Below are positions 26,696-37,420 of a stretch of DNA of 64,000 nt, one piece after another. Each line of letters starts with the position of its first letter. Positions within the stretch are counted from its first letter, which is position 1. Under the pieces are notes generated by a model. The model had not been told where the DNA came from. It did not search any database and worked only from the letters and a program-made list of their open reading frames with translations. Origin of the DNA: Hyphomicrobiaceae bacterium (GTDB lineage: Bacteria; Pseudomonadota; Alphaproteobacteria; Rhizobiales; Aestuariivirgaceae). The stretch lies in the NCBI GenBank assembly GCA_900298995.1, contig OMIC01000002.1, positions 62,001-126,000 on the forward strand, read 5' to 3'. The position numbers and the translations under genes were made by a program.

Positions 26696-28228
26696 CTAGC
26701 GGCAGCCCAAGGCGCTGAGAAGATCAGGCGCGAAGCGGACAAGTTCGCCCCCCTCCACAAGCCGCGCGACCGCTTCGATATCGGTGGAAAATTCACGGTC
26801 CTCATCACGTTTCGGCGCCAGCACGCGAACTTTTGCATGCGCGTCCTCGATGGCATCTGACGATCGCAGCGGACGCCGAAAATCAATGCCCTCGGCTGCC
26901 GCCATCAACTCGATGGCGATGATGCGTGCCAGGTTGGCGTTCATCAGACCGAGACGGCGCGCGCCATGGGTCGCCATTGACACATGATCCTCCTGATTGG
27001 CGGAGGTTGGCGCTGAGTCAACCGAAGCCGGATGGGCCAACTGCTTGTTTTCGCTCATCAAGGCAGCCGCGGTGCATTGCGGGATCATGAAGCCGGAGTT
27101 GAGGCCGGGATTGTGGATCAGGAAGGGCGGCAGCAGCGAGATCGAGGAGTCGATCAGCGCTGCGATTCGCCGCTCGGCGAGCGAACCCATCTCGGCCACC
27201 GCCATCGCGATCATATCCGCCGCGAAAGCCACAGGCTCGGCATGAAAGTTGCCGCCCGACAGCACAGCCCCATCCTCCGCGAACACGAGCGGATTGTCCG
27301 AGACGGAATTGGCCTCGATTGTCAGTGTCTTGGCGGCGGTCGCGAGGAGATCGAGACAGGCGCCCATCACCTGTGGCTGGCAACGGAATGAATAGGGATC
27401 CTGCACGCGGTCATCGTCCTCGCGGTGCGAGGCGCGGATGGCACTGCCATCCAGCAGGCGGCGATAATGGCTGGCGGCAAGCTGTTGTCCGGCGTGGGGC
27501 CGCAGCGCATGAATGCGCGGATCGAAGGGGGTATCAGAGCCCATCACCGCATCAACCGACATGGCGCCAGCGACTACCGCTGCTGCAGCATTTCGCGCCG
27601 CTGTTTCGAGACCCGAAAGTGCAAGTGCTGTCGACGCTTGCGTGCCATTGAGCAAGGCCAGCCCCTCCTTGGGACCAAGCGACACGGGCGCCAGTCCGGC
27701 AGCAGCCAGCGCGGCATCGCCCTTGACCGTTGCGCCATTGACGAGCGCCTCGCCCTCGCCGATCAGCACGAGACTCATGTGGGCGAGCGGAGCGAGATCA
27801 CCCGAAGCCCCAACCGAGCCCTGACCTGGAATGAGCGGCAGGACATCGGCGTTCAGGAGGCCGGCCATCGCATCCATGACTCCGAGCGAAATGCCTGATG
27901 CGCCTTGAGAAAGTGCTGCGAGCTTGAGCAGCAGGATGAGCCGTGTCACGCCGGGCGACAGGGGGTCTCCGACACCGGCGGCATGCGAGCGCACGATGTT
28001 GATCTGGAGACGTCCAAGATCGGCGGCGGCAATCCGCGTCTTGGCGAGCTTGCCGAAACCCGTGTTGACCCCATAGATCGCCTCGCCAGAGGCCAGGAGG
28101 CGATGCACGGTCTCGGCCGATCGCAGGATGCGGACACGGGCCGCCTCACTCAAGCGGACCGCGATGGGTCCGGCCAGAGCGGCGCGGATCTCGGCAAGGC
28201 CGAGCGGATGATCCCCGATGACAATCAT
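26696..28228 (-). CDS. hutH: Histidine ammonia-lyase
   Basis: A 510-residue aromatic amino acid lyase with the MIO-forming Ala141-Ser142-Gly143 in GSVGASGDLAPLAH. It also has the YGVNTGFGKLA segment with the catalytic Tyr and the QDPYSFRCQP-type segment (here VQDPYSFRCQP). It deaminates L-histidine to urocanate, the first step of histidine degradation. It overlaps hutF by four bases (ATGA) and precedes the SDR gene by nine. Length is normal for HutH. Confidence 0.97.
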   Translation of the reverse strand: MIVIGDHPLGLAEIRAALAGPIAVRLSEAARVRILRSAETVHRLLASGEAIYGVNTGFGKLAKTRIAAADLGRLQINIVRSHAAGVGDPLSPGVTRLILLLKLAALSQGASGISLGVMDAMAGLLNADVLPLIPGQGSVGASGDLAPLAHMSLVLIGEGEALVNGATVKGDAALAAAGLAPVSLGPKEGLALLNGTQASTALALSGLETAARNAAAAVVAGAMSVDAVMGSDTPFDPRIHALRPHAGQQLAASHYRRLLDGSAIRASHREDDDRVQDPYSFRCQPQVMGACLDLLATAAKTLTIEANSVSDNPLVFAEDGAVLSGGNFHAEPVAFAADMIAMAVAEMGSLAERRIAALIDSSISLLPPFLIHNPGLNSGFMIPQCTAAALMSENKQLAHPASVDSAPTSANQEDHVSMATHGARRLGLMNANLARIIAIELMAAAEGIDFRRPLRSSDAIEDAHAKVRVLAPKRDEDREFSTDIEAVARLVEGGELVRFAPDLLSALGCR

Positions 28229-29592
28229 GTGGCAAACTTCTCCAGTGCCGAACGGAATTTCCGTTCTATTTCATGTTCTTGGGCGTGGTGGCGGTCATCC
28301 ACGAGGTGACGCCCCGCAACCACCATGTCCTTCACCAGCGTGTTGCCGCCCGAGAAGATCCAGGTGTCGAGAGCCGCATCCCGCGTGCGACCCGCGAGCA
28401 AGGGATGGGCATCATCGAGGACGGCAATGTCGCAGCGATAGCCAGGTGCGATGGCGCCCATTGGCTGGCAGATCGACTGCGCGCCGCCCGCCAGCGCCGC
28501 TTCATAAAGGGTGCGGCCGGTCGACCGGTTGGGTCCGCCGGCCAGGGCATTTCTGGTATGCTCTTGTAAGCGCTGGGAATATTCCAGCATTCGCAAGTCC
28601 TCTGCGGGCGAGACGGTGATCTGACTGTCGGATCCGATAGCCAGTGCGCCACCTGCGGCGCGATAGGCGACGGCAGGGAAGATACCATCGCCAAGGTTGG
28701 CTTCCGTCGTCGGGCACAACCCTGCGATGGCGCCAGAGGCGGCGAGAGCGACAGTTTCGGCAGGCGTCATGTGGGTGGCGTGGATGGCCGTCCAGCGCCC
28801 GGACAGGGGGAACTCGCGGAGCAACGTCTCAACCGGACGCAGACCAGAAAAAGCAATGGAATCATTGACTTCCTTGACCTGCTCGGCAACATGGATGTGC
28901 ACCGGCGCGGCCGGCGGGATACCGGCCAGAACCTCGCGCAGCAAGGCCGGCGTGACCGCGCGCAGGGAATGTGGTGCGATTCCAAGCCTTTGAAGTGAAT
29001 TGGCTTTTACCTGTATAGACAGGCGTTCGAACAAACCCAGAAAGCCATCCGCGTCGGTGATGAAGCGGCGCTGGCTGGCCAAAGGCGCCTGCCCGCCGAA
29101 ACCAGAATAGGCGTAAAGCGTTGGAATCATTGTGATTCCGAGACCGACAGCATCGGCGGCGGCAAGGCAGCGGAGGCTCATCTCCGCCGGGTTGGCATAG
29201 GCCGACCCATCAGGCTGATGATGCAGATACTGGAATTCGCCCACCGCAGAGAAGCCTGACTTGAGCATCTCGAGATAGAGCTGGGCGGCCACGGCCTCCA
29301 GGTCATCCGGTTGAAGTCGAAGGGAAAAACCGTACATGGCCTCACGCCAGGTCCAGAAGCTGTCAGCCCCCGGCCCGGCGCGTTCGGCAAGCCCGAGCAT
29401 GAGGCGCTGATGCGCATGGGAATGGACATTCGGCATGGCAGGAATGGCGATGCCGCGGATGCGTCTGGCGTTGCCGCAGTAGCCATTTTGAAGCTGCCTG
29501 ATGCATCCGTCGGATGCAACGGAGATGGTTACGTCCTCACGCCAGCCGTCGGGCGTCAGCACCGCGCCGAAGTGAAAACGGGACGTGTCCAT
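28225..29592 (-). CDS. hutF: Formimidoylglutamate deiminase
   Basis: A 455-residue amidohydrolase-superfamily enzyme. Metal ligands are in [14 protein letters not shown], with further conserved regions [11 protein letters not shown] and [14 protein letters not shown] and the late [17 protein letters not shown] segment. It converts N-formimidoyl-L-glutamate to N-formylglutamate and ammonia, which marks the five-step histidine pathway. ATG at 29592 is preferred because residues from there match the family N-terminus ([13 protein letters not shown]). An ATG five codons upstream is possible. It is first in the minus-strand hut operon, divergent from hutI. Confidence 0.93.
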   Translation of the reverse strand: MDTSRFHFGAVLTPDGWREDVTISVASDGCIRQLQNGYCGNARRIRGIAIPAMPNVHSHAHQRLMLGLAERAGPGADSFWTWREAMYGFSLRLQPDDLEAVAAQLYLEMLKSGFSAVGEFQYLHHQPDGSAYANPAEMSLRCLAAADAVGLGITMIPTLYAYSGFGGQAPLASQRRFITDADGFLGLFERLSIQVKANSLQRLGIAPHSLRAVTPALLREVLAGIPPAAPVHIHVAEQVKEVNDSIAFSGLRPVETLLREFPLSGRWTAIHATHMTPAETVALAASGAIAGLCPTTEANLGDGIFPAVAYRAAGGALAIGSDSQITVSPAEDLRMLEYSQRLQEHTRNALAGGPNRSTGRTLYEAALAGGAQSICQPMGAIAPGYRCDIAVLDDAHPLLAGRTRDAALDTWIFSGGNTLVKDMVVAGRHLVDDRHHAQEHEIERKFRSALEKFAT

Positions 29593-29613
29593 TTTGTCGC
29601 TTTCCATCCTTCC

Positions 29614-29631
29614 CAGTATACTGTATATACA
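29614..29631. promoter_or_regulatory. HutC-type operator between hutF and hutI
   Basis: Two overlapping palindromes: CAGTATACTG (29614-29623) and TGTATATACA (29622-29631). The second matches the TGTA-N2-TACA pattern known for HutC of the GntR family. It lies 22 bases from the hutF start and 25 from the hutI start, where HutC could block both divergent promoters until urocanate accumulates. The hutC gene itself is in the hutI operon. Confidence 0.75.
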
Positions 29632-29655
29632 ACCTTATACAAGAGGCATCGCATC

Positions 29656-30852
29656 ATGCTGCTCACCCACCTCTCGGTCGCCACTCTCCAGGGCGGCTAT
29701 GGCCTGATCGCCGACGCGGCCGTGCTGATCGACCAGGGCCGGATCGCCTGGGTGGGACCGCGGGCCGAGGCGCCCTCCGACAGGGACACGGTGGCCTGCG
29801 GCGGACGCCTGCTCACACCCGGTCTCGTCGATTGCCACACCCATCTCGTCTATGGCGGCAGCCGGGCCCATGAGTTCGAGCAGCGGCTGACGGGCGTCTC
29901 CTATGCCGACATCGCCCGGGCAGGCGGCGGCATCGCCTCCACGGTACGCGCCACCCGCAGCGAGACCGAGGCCCAGCTCACCGCCTCGGCCCTGCGCCGG
30001 CTCGACTGCCTGCTGGCCGAGGGCGTCACCACCGTCGAGATCAAGTCGGGCTACGGGCTCGACCACGACACGGAACTCAAGATGCTGGCGGTGGCGCGCA
30101 GCCTCGCCCGGCACCGTCCGGTGGATGTGGTGACGAGCTATCTGGGCGCCCATGCCCTGCCGCCCGAATTCAGGGACGACCGCGCCGCCTATCTCGACCT
30201 CATCTGCCGCGAGATGATTCCGCTGATCGCCCGCGAGGGGCTGGCGGATGCGGTCGACGCCTTCTGCGAAGGAATTGCCTTCTCGCTCGAGGAAACGCGT
30301 GCCGTGTTCGGCGCGGCGCAGGACAACGGCCTGCCGGTGAAGCTCCATGCCGAGCAGCTCTCGAATCTCGGCGGAGCGAAGCTCGCCGCGAGCTTTGGCG
30401 CACTGTCGGCCGATCACATCGAATATCTGGATCAGGACGGGGTTGCGGCGCTGGCGGCATCCGGCACGGTGGCGGTGCTGCTGCCCGGCGCGTTCTATTA
30501 CCTGCGGGAAAAGCAGCTTCCGCCGGTGGCGGCCCTGCGCAAGGCCTCGGTGCCGATTGCCATCGCCACCGATCTCAACCCCGGTTCCTCGCCGGTGCAC
30601 TCGCTGCTCACCACCATGAACATGGCCTGCGTGCTGTTCGGACTGACTCCCGAGGAGGCGCTCATGGGCGCGACCGTCAACGCGGCACGGGCGCTGGGCC
30701 TGCGCGACCGGGGCAGTGTGGCGCCCGGCATGAAGGCCGATCTCGCCCTGTGGGATGTGGAGCGCCCCGGCGATCTCGCCTATCCGATGGGCTTCAACCC
30801 GATGCACGCGGTGATACGCAACGGTTCGGTGGTGAGGGGCAGCCTGTCATGA
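29656..30852 (+). CDS. hutI: Imidazolonepropionase
   Basis: A 398-residue amidohydrolase. The metal motif is [10 protein letters not shown], the substrate-binding region is [11 protein letters not shown], then comes the EIKSGYGLD segment, and later [15 protein letters not shown] and SADHIEYLD. It hydrolyses 4-imidazolone-5-propionate to N-formimidoylglutamate. ATG at 29656 has AAGAGG at good spacing. The frame stays open upstream into hutF but that part is antisense. It overlaps hutC by four bases (ATGA). Confidence 0.96.
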   Translation: MLLTHLSVATLQGGYGLIADAAVLIDQGRIAWVGPRAEAPSDRDTVACGGRLLTPGLVDCHTHLVYGGSRAHEFEQRLTGVSYADIARAGGGIASTVRATRSETEAQLTASALRRLDCLLAEGVTTVEIKSGYGLDHDTELKMLAVARSLARHRPVDVVTSYLGAHALPPEFRDDRAAYLDLICREMIPLIAREGLADAVDAFCEGIAFSLEETRAVFGAAQDNGLPVKLHAEQLSNLGGAKLAASFGALSADHIEYLDQDGVAALAASGTVAVLLPGAFYYLREKQLPPVAALRKASVPIAIATDLNPGSSPVHSLLTTMNMACVLFGLTPEEALMGATVNAARALGLRDRGSVAPGMKADLALWDVERPGDLAYPMGFNPMHAVIRNGSVVRGSLS

Positions 30853-31580
30853 CCGAGGCACAACCGCTCTACGCGCTGGTCAAGGACCACATTCTCGAGA
30901 ACATCCGCTCGGGCGCCTGGGAGCCCGGACGGCGCGTGCCCTCGGAGAATGAACTGGTCGAGCGTTTCCAGATCAGCCGCATGACCGCCAACCGCGCGCT
31001 GCGCGAACTGACTGCGGAGGGCTTCCTCGCAAGGGTGCCGGGGGTCGGGACCTTCGTCAGGGAGGCCCCGGCGCTCGCCAGCCTCATGGAGTTGCGCGAC
31101 ATCGCCGAGGAAATCACCCAGCGCGGCCACCGGCATTCGGCGCGTCTGGTCGCAAGGTCCACCGTCGAAATGAATCCGGCGCTGGCCGAGGAGTTCGAGG
31201 ACAGGAACCTCGCCAGCCTGCATCATGTGGTGATCGTGCATGAGGAGAACGGCGTGCCCGTGCAACTCGAGGACCGCTATGTGAACCCGCTGGCGGTTCC
31301 GGATTTCCTGGCGCGCGACTTCTCTGCCGCGACCCCCACCGCCATCCTGCTGGCGGCGACGCCGGTCGATGAACTCGAACACACGGTCGAGGCCTGCCTG
31401 CCGACGCCCGAGCAGCAGCGGCTTCTGGGCATCGGCGCACTCGAACCCTGCCTCGCCCTGCACCGCCGCTCGTGGAGCCGCGGCCGCGTGGCAACCGCCG
31501 TCACCCTCACCTACCCCGCCAGCCGCTATGCGCTCTACACGCGCCACCGCACCACGGCGCGCGGCGCCATTTCGCAATAG
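30849..31580 (+). CDS. hutC: Histidine utilisation repressor, GntR family
   Basis: A 243-residue GntR/HutC-subfamily regulator. The winged helix-turn-helix ([25 protein letters not shown]) is shortened here to its family core: [10 protein letters not shown] and SRMTANRAL at residues about 30-60. A UTRA effector domain occupies residues about 95-235, with [14 protein letters not shown] and [12 protein letters not shown]. In the family, urocanate releases it from TGTATATACA-type sites. Such a site lies in the hutF-hutI gap. Start is ATG at 30849 within the hutI stop. Confidence 0.92.
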   Translation: MTEAQPLYALVKDHILENIRSGAWEPGRRVPSENELVERFQISRMTANRALRELTAEGFLARVPGVGTFVREAPALASLMELRDIAEEITQRGHRHSARLVARSTVEMNPALAEEFEDRNLASLHHVVIVHEENGVPVQLEDRYVNPLAVPDFLARDFSAATPTAILLAATPVDELEHTVEACLPTPEQQRLLGIGALEPCLALHRRSWSRGRVATAVTLTYPASRYALYTRHRTTARGAISQ

Positions 31581-31614
31581 ACGGTCCAAGATGCGGCGCG
31601 CGCCCTCTCACCCG

Positions 31615-31760
31615 CATGCCAGGCCAGACTCGGCTTTCGCCGGAATCACGGACAGGCTGGCATGGATTGCCGGGTCAAGCCCGGCGATGACGAGGGAAGA
31701 AACATCACGCGGTAACAGCACCTTCCTCGCAGTCGTCATGCCCGGTCTTGATCCGGGCAT
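31615..31760. repeat. Intergenic palindromic repeat cluster between hutC and hutU
   Basis: The 261-base gap contains three inverted repeats: CATGCCAG/CTGGCATG (31615-31622 and 31657-31664), GCCGGG-TCAAG-CCCGGC (31669-31685) and ATGCCCGG-TCTTGAT-CCGGGCAT (31738-31760). The last two look like the dispersed GC-rich palindromes common in alphaproteobacterial intergenic regions. They could form RNA hairpins that separate hutC from hutU expression. No gene is seen here. Confidence 0.7.
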
Positions 31761-31841
31761 CCTCTTTCCCGGACCGGCGCCCTCCATGACAGACGCGAAC
31801 ACGCCACGCCGCCGACAGCCATTTCTCGAGGAGCAACACCC

Positions 31842-33512
<1,671 letters not shown>

Positions 33513-33592
33513 AGCGGGGCCGGAACGGATTCGTCCAGTGCGGCGAGCGTGACCATCGGGTTTCCCCAGTGCACCAGCTAGCACCCGGGGGA

Positions 33593-34261
33593 TCAGGGGG
33601 CAGGCGGAAGCGTAAGCAGCGCCGCGAGAGCCTCACGCAGATGCCGCAGCTCATCGGCATTGATGCCGTGCGACGCGCCGGGATAGATGCGTTCTGTGAC
33701 CTTCGCGCCCATGCGGGTGAACACGGCGGTGGTTTCCCTGACGCGGGCCAGCGGAATATGCGGGTCGTGATCGGAGCAGCCCAGCAACACACGCGCGCCG
33801 CCGAGCGTTCCCGCATAGTCGCGCGGCGTGCCCGGCGGCCCGATGGCGCCGCCGCTCAGTATGCCCACGAAACCATAGGGCCGCGGGTTGCGGAGCACCG
33901 TTTCGCTGGACAGGCAGGCGCCCTGGCTGAAGCCCAGTATGCCGAGCCGGGCCGGCGCCAGGCCGCCTGCGAGGAGATCCGCGATGATCGCCGAAAGACG
34001 CTCCAGCGCATGGCTGAGGAAGGGCTCATTGGCGGTGGTGGGCGCCATGAAGCTTTGCGGATACCAGCTCTGGCCTTCGGCCTGGGGCGCCAGGCAGCAC
34101 AGATCCGGCGGCGCGACGGCCTCGGCCAGCGGCAGCATGCTCTCCGCCGTGGCGCCGCGCCCATGCACCAGAAGCAGAACACCACGCGCAGCCCCTGCCG
34201 CGGCCCCGGCATGGCGAAGCCCGTGGCGGGCGATCACCGTCTCCAACGTGGCGCCGCTCAC
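33593..34261 (-). CDS. Alpha/beta hydrolase, phospholipase/carboxylesterase family
   Basis: A 222-residue esterase of the YpfH/carboxylesterase type. The oxyanion region is LLVHGRGA, the nucleophile is Ser in GFSQGACLS, the acidic residue is in GCSDHDPHIP and the His is in YPGASHGI. The substrate is unknown and probably a small ester. It overlaps the preceding serine hydrolase gene by four bases (ATGA), so it belongs to the polyamine-transporter operon or its hydrolase tail. Convergent with hutU. Confidence 0.83.
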   Translation of the reverse strand: MSGATLETVIARHGLRHAGAAAGAARGVLLLVHGRGATAESMLPLAEAVAPPDLCCLAPQAEGQSWYPQSFMAPTTANEPFLSHALERLSAIIADLLAGGLAPARLGILGFSQGACLSSETVLRNPRPYGFVGILSGGAIGPPGTPRDYAGTLGGARVLLGCSDHDPHIPLARVRETTAVFTRMGAKVTERIYPGASHGINADELRHLREALAALLTLPPAP

Positions 34262-35463
34262 CGGAGATGCCTGCCGATGCTGTGCAGCGCGGCCTGCGTC
34301 TGGCGCGCGAAGCGGGGGTTCAGAAAATCAGGCCAGCTCGAAAGCTTGACTGCCACCATGCGATAGTCCCAGTTCACATAGATCATCTGGCCGAACACAC
34401 CGCGCGCATAGATGGCGCGGCCCCGTGGGTCCTCGATCCACCATTTGTTGCGGTAGGCGCCCTGTGGAAGCGTATCGGTGTAGGGCGCGCCGAAGATGGC
34501 GTGGTTGCCCGAGCGCGTGGCCTCGACCCAGGCAGGCGGCAGGATGCCGCCGCCGTTCTCGAGATAGAGAAGGCCGATGCGCGCGTAATCGCGCAGGCAG
34601 GCGTTGAAGCCGCCATCGGCCAGCGCGCTGCCGGCCGCGTCCACCGTGAAGCTGGCGCTTTCCTCAGCGCCCATCGGCGCCCAGACGGTCTCCGAGATGA
34701 TGTCGGCCAGACGCATGCCCATGGCCCGCTCCATGCAGAAGCCCAGCACCTCGGTTTCAATCGACCGGTAGTCGAAGCGTTCGCCGTGGCGACGCACGAT
34801 GCGGTCGAGGCCCAGGATCTGCTCGAAGACATGGCGCGGCCAGCGGAAGGTGGGGTCGGTTCCCGCCGGCGCGGGCTTCCAGCCCGCAGCGACATCGAGC
34901 TGGCCCATGTCGGAATAGGGATTGGTATAGGTCTCGTCGAAGGCGACACCGGTCGTCATGTCGAGGAGATGCTGGACCAGCGCGCCACGATAGGCCGTGA
35001 CGTCCAGCTCGGGAATGTAGTGGGTCACCGGTGCGTTGACGTCGAACTGCCCGCGGCCCGCCAGCACACCGACCGCCGCCGCCGTCACCGACTTCGCCAC
35101 CGACTGCGAGAGATGCAGGCTGCGCGGCGTCATGCCGTTGAAGTAACGCTCGTAGACGATACGGCCGTCGTGCAGCACGAGGAAGCCATCCGTGTAGGTC
35201 TCGTCGAGGAGGCCGGCGAGCGTTGCAGCCCCGCTCTCGATTGCAGGAATGGTGAGGCCGTCGAGATCGCGCTCGGCGCGGGGCAGGACGCGAGCCGGCC
35301 CCGCACCGCGCCAGACCTCGACGGTGGGCAGGATCTGGCGGATGTTCTGGAAGCTCCAGCGGTTCCAGGGCGGACGGTCCCACTCGCCGCGCGGCGGCAC
35401 GAGAGCGGGCGGCGCGCCCTGCATGATGGGCGGGCGGACATCGGAATTGCGGTAGGAGGACAT
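34258..35463 (-). CDS. Beta-lactamase-fold serine hydrolase, 6-aminohexanoate-dimer-hydrolase-like
   Basis: A 401-residue penicillin-recognising-fold hydrolase. The SxxK catalytic motif is in LSQSVAKSVT, and the region FDYRSIETEVLG matches NylB/EstB-type proteins. There is no signal peptide, which favours a cytoplasmic amidase or esterase over a beta-lactamase. It follows the polyamine-type binding-protein gene on the same strand, but a strong hairpin lies between them. Neighbouring hydrolases and the amidase suggest it cleaves an imported amide or ester. NylB activity itself is not proven by sequence. Confidence 0.8.
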   Translation of the reverse strand: MSSYRNSDVRPPIMQGAPPALVPPRGEWDRPPWNRWSFQNIRQILPTVEVWRGAGPARVLPRAERDLDGLTIPAIESGAATLAGLLDETYTDGFLVLHDGRIVYERYFNGMTPRSLHLSQSVAKSVTAAAVGVLAGRGQFDVNAPVTHYIPELDVTAYRGALVQHLLDMTTGVAFDETYTNPYSDMGQLDVAAGWKPAPAGTDPTFRWPRHVFEQILGLDRIVRRHGERFDYRSIETEVLGFCMERAMGMRLADIISETVWAPMGAEESASFTVDAAGSALADGGFNACLRDYARIGLLYLENGGGILPPAWVEATRSGNHAIFGAPYTDTLPQGAYRNKWWIEDPRGRAIYARGVFGQMIYVNWDYRMVAVKLSSWPDFLNPRFARQTQAALHSIGRHLR

Positions 35464-35487
35464 GACGCTGATCCCCTGAAACTCAAA

Positions 35488-35514
35488 GGGGGGAGGCCTT
35501 TCGGACCTCCCCCC
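35488..35514 (-). terminator. Intrinsic terminator or attenuator after the polyamine-type binding-protein gene
   Basis: Nine-base perfect GC-rich arms (GGGGGGAGG and CCTCCCCCC) flank a nine-base loop. On the minus strand the stem is followed by TTTGAGTTT. It lies 18 bases after the binding-protein stop and 25 bases before the serine hydrolase start, so it would terminate the transporter message or let only partial readthrough into the hydrolase genes. Confidence 0.75.
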
Positions 35515-35531
35515 GCAGCTGCAGTCCGGAG

Positions 35532-36566
35532 TTACTTCTTAAGATTGGTCCAGATCTTGTTGTAGATCTCGACAACCTCAGGCGGACAGGGCGGCACGAA
35601 CTCGGCCTTCGGCGCATCCGCCGGCGGGTTGAGTTCGGGCGATGATGCCCAGTCCTTGTTGGCAGCGAATTCATGGCTGCCGGTGATGCCGTTGTCATAT
35701 CCGGCGAAGTCCGAGATGAGCGCGGCATTCTCGGGCGCCATGATGAAGTTCTGGAACAGCTTGGCATTCTCGACATTGGCGGCGCCCTTCAGCACCGCGA
35801 CATTGTCCATCCAGCCTTCCGTACCCTCCTTGGGATAGGCGTATTTGAGGGACGGCATCTTCTGACGCGCGCGGAAGGCCGCGCCATTCCACTGCTGGGT
35901 GGCGGCAACGTCACCGGAGGTGATCTTGGTGATGGTGTCGTAGCTGAACGTCTTCCAGAAAGGCTTGGCAGCAAGCAGCGTGTCGTTGACCTTCTTGAGC
36001 TCAGCCTTGTCCGAGGTGCAGCGCGCCGCGCCGACATAGCGCTCGGTGGCGTGCATCACCGAGTTGATGTCGTCGAGGATGTTGATCTGGCCCTTCAGCT
36101 CGTCCGGCGGATTGAACAGGATCGCGAAGGTGTTGATGTCGCCCTTGTACTTGTCGGTATTGACCGTGAAGTTGGTCGTGCCGAACTGCCACGGAACCGT
36201 ATAGTTGCGGCCCTGGTCCCAGTAGATGTCGACGAACTCCGGACGGACGTGCTTGAAGTTCTCCATCTTGTTGGGCTCGGTCTTCTCGAGCAGGCCCTCG
36301 TCGACCATGATCTTGACCGTGTAGTCCGACGGCACGACGATGTCATAGCCGGAGTTTCCGGCGCGCACCTTGGAGAGCATGGTCTCGTTCGAGTCGTAGT
36401 CGTCGATGGTGACCTTCACATCATACTGCTTCTCGAACTTCTTGATGAGTTCGGGATTGGTATAGTCACCCCAGTTGTAGATGTGCAGATCGCCTGCCGC
36501 CAAGGCCGAGTCTGCAGCGAAGATGATGGCGGCGGCGGAAACCGCAGCACTCAAAAGTGTCCTCAT
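35532..36566 (-). CDS. Polyamine-type ABC transporter substrate-binding protein
   Basis: A 344-residue periplasmic protein with a signal peptide (hydrophobic N-terminus, cleavage probably after the ALA near residue 23). The PotD/PotF pattern begins LHIYNWGDYTNPELIKKF and continues YDIVVPSDYTV and VPWQFGTTNF. Ligands could be putrescine, spermidine or a related amino compound. It is last of the four transporter genes and is followed by a strong hairpin. Its position downstream of the permeases is normal for pot-type operons. Confidence 0.9.
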   Translation of the reverse strand: MRTLLSAAVSAAAIIFAADSALAAGDLHIYNWGDYTNPELIKKFEKQYDVKVTIDDYDSNETMLSKVRAGNSGYDIVVPSDYTVKIMVDEGLLEKTEPNKMENFKHVRPEFVDIYWDQGRNYTVPWQFGTTNFTVNTDKYKGDINTFAILFNPPDELKGQINILDDINSVMHATERYVGAARCTSDKAELKKVNDTLLAAKPFWKTFSYDTITKITSGDVAATQQWNGAAFRARQKMPSLKYAYPKEGTEGWMDNVAVLKGAANVENAKLFQNFIMAPENAALISDFAGYDNGITGSHEFAANKDWASSPELNPPADAPKAEFVPPCPPEVVEIYNKIWTNLKK

Positions 36567-36601
36567 GTCGAAGTCCTCCAGTTGTTGTCGTTCAATTGCC
36601 G

Positions 36602-37420
36602 TTACTTCCGTCTCCGTGCGATCAGGAACGACACGGAGACGAATAGGATGGACACCAGCAGCAGCAGCGTGGAGATCGCGTTGATCTCCGGCGTCATGGG
36701 GCGGCGGATCTGGTTCCAGATGTAGAGTGGCAGCGTCGTCTGTCCGGGGCCTGCGATGAGCTGCGTGATCGTGAAATCGTCAAAAGAGACGATAAAGGCC
36801 AGCGCCATGCCCGAAAGGATGCCAGGCACCAGCAGCGGGAACGTGACGCGCCGGAAGGCTTGCCACGGCGTGGCATAGAGGTCCGCCGCGGCATTCTCGA
36901 GCGTCAGGTCCATGTCCTCGAGGCGGGCGCGGATCGGCATGTAGGCGAAGGGGATGCAGAACACGGTGTGGGCGATGATGATGTTGCCGATCCCGAAGTT
37001 GAGATTGAGCTGTCCGGCGAGCAGGGCGAAGAAGGACAGCGTGGCGACGGCGGTGATGATCTCCGGCACCATGAGTGGCAGGTTGATCACCATGAACGAC
37101 GTGCCGAGCCCGCGCCAGGGCTTCACCCGCGTCATGCCGATCGCAGCCATGGTGGCCATGACGGTCGAGAAGAAGGTGGCAGAGACCGAGATGATCAGGG
37201 TGTTGCGCGCCGCGGAGTGGAATTCCTCGTTCTGCAAGGCCACGCCATACCAGGCGAGGCTGACCCCCTCCCAATGGGTGACGATGCTGCCGGAGTTGAG
37301 CGACCAGATCATCAGGATGAGGATCGGAGCATAGAGCACGATCAGGCAGATGCAGGCCATGGTGCCGAAGCCCGGCTGATCCCGGACGTCACGGTGCTTC
37401 AGCGTGGTGCTAGCGGCCAT
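36602..37420 (-). CDS. Polyamine-type ABC transporter permease, PotC/PotI type
   Basis: A 272-residue inner-membrane permease with about six helices and an EAA loop containing LENAAADLYATPWQAFRR, given here as its core AAADLYATPW. The N-terminus (MAASTTLKHRDV) is cytoplasmic, followed by the first helix. The start at 37420 lies 11 bases inside the end of the upstream permease gene. An ATG 16 codons further upstream has no support. It forms the channel with the 37410-38321 product. Confidence 0.9.
   Translation of the reverse strand: MAASTTLKHRDVRDQPGFGTMACICLIVLYAPILILMIWSLNSGSIVTHWEGVSLAWYGVALQNEEFHSAARNTLIISVSATFFSTVMATMAAIGMTRVKPWRGLGTSFMVINLPLMVPEIITAVATLSFFALLAGQLNLNFGIGNIIIAHTVFCIPFAYMPIRARLEDMDLTLENAAADLYATPWQAFRRVTFPLLVPGILSGMALAFIVSFDDFTITQLIAGPGQTTLPLYIWNQIRRPMTPEINAISTLLLLVSILFVSVSFLIARRRK

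Noticed and set aside
29011-29024. CCTGTATAGACAGG inside hutF considered a separate operator feature
   Set aside because: It resembles the HutC site but is inside coding sequence and could be chance, so it is mentioned in a finding only.
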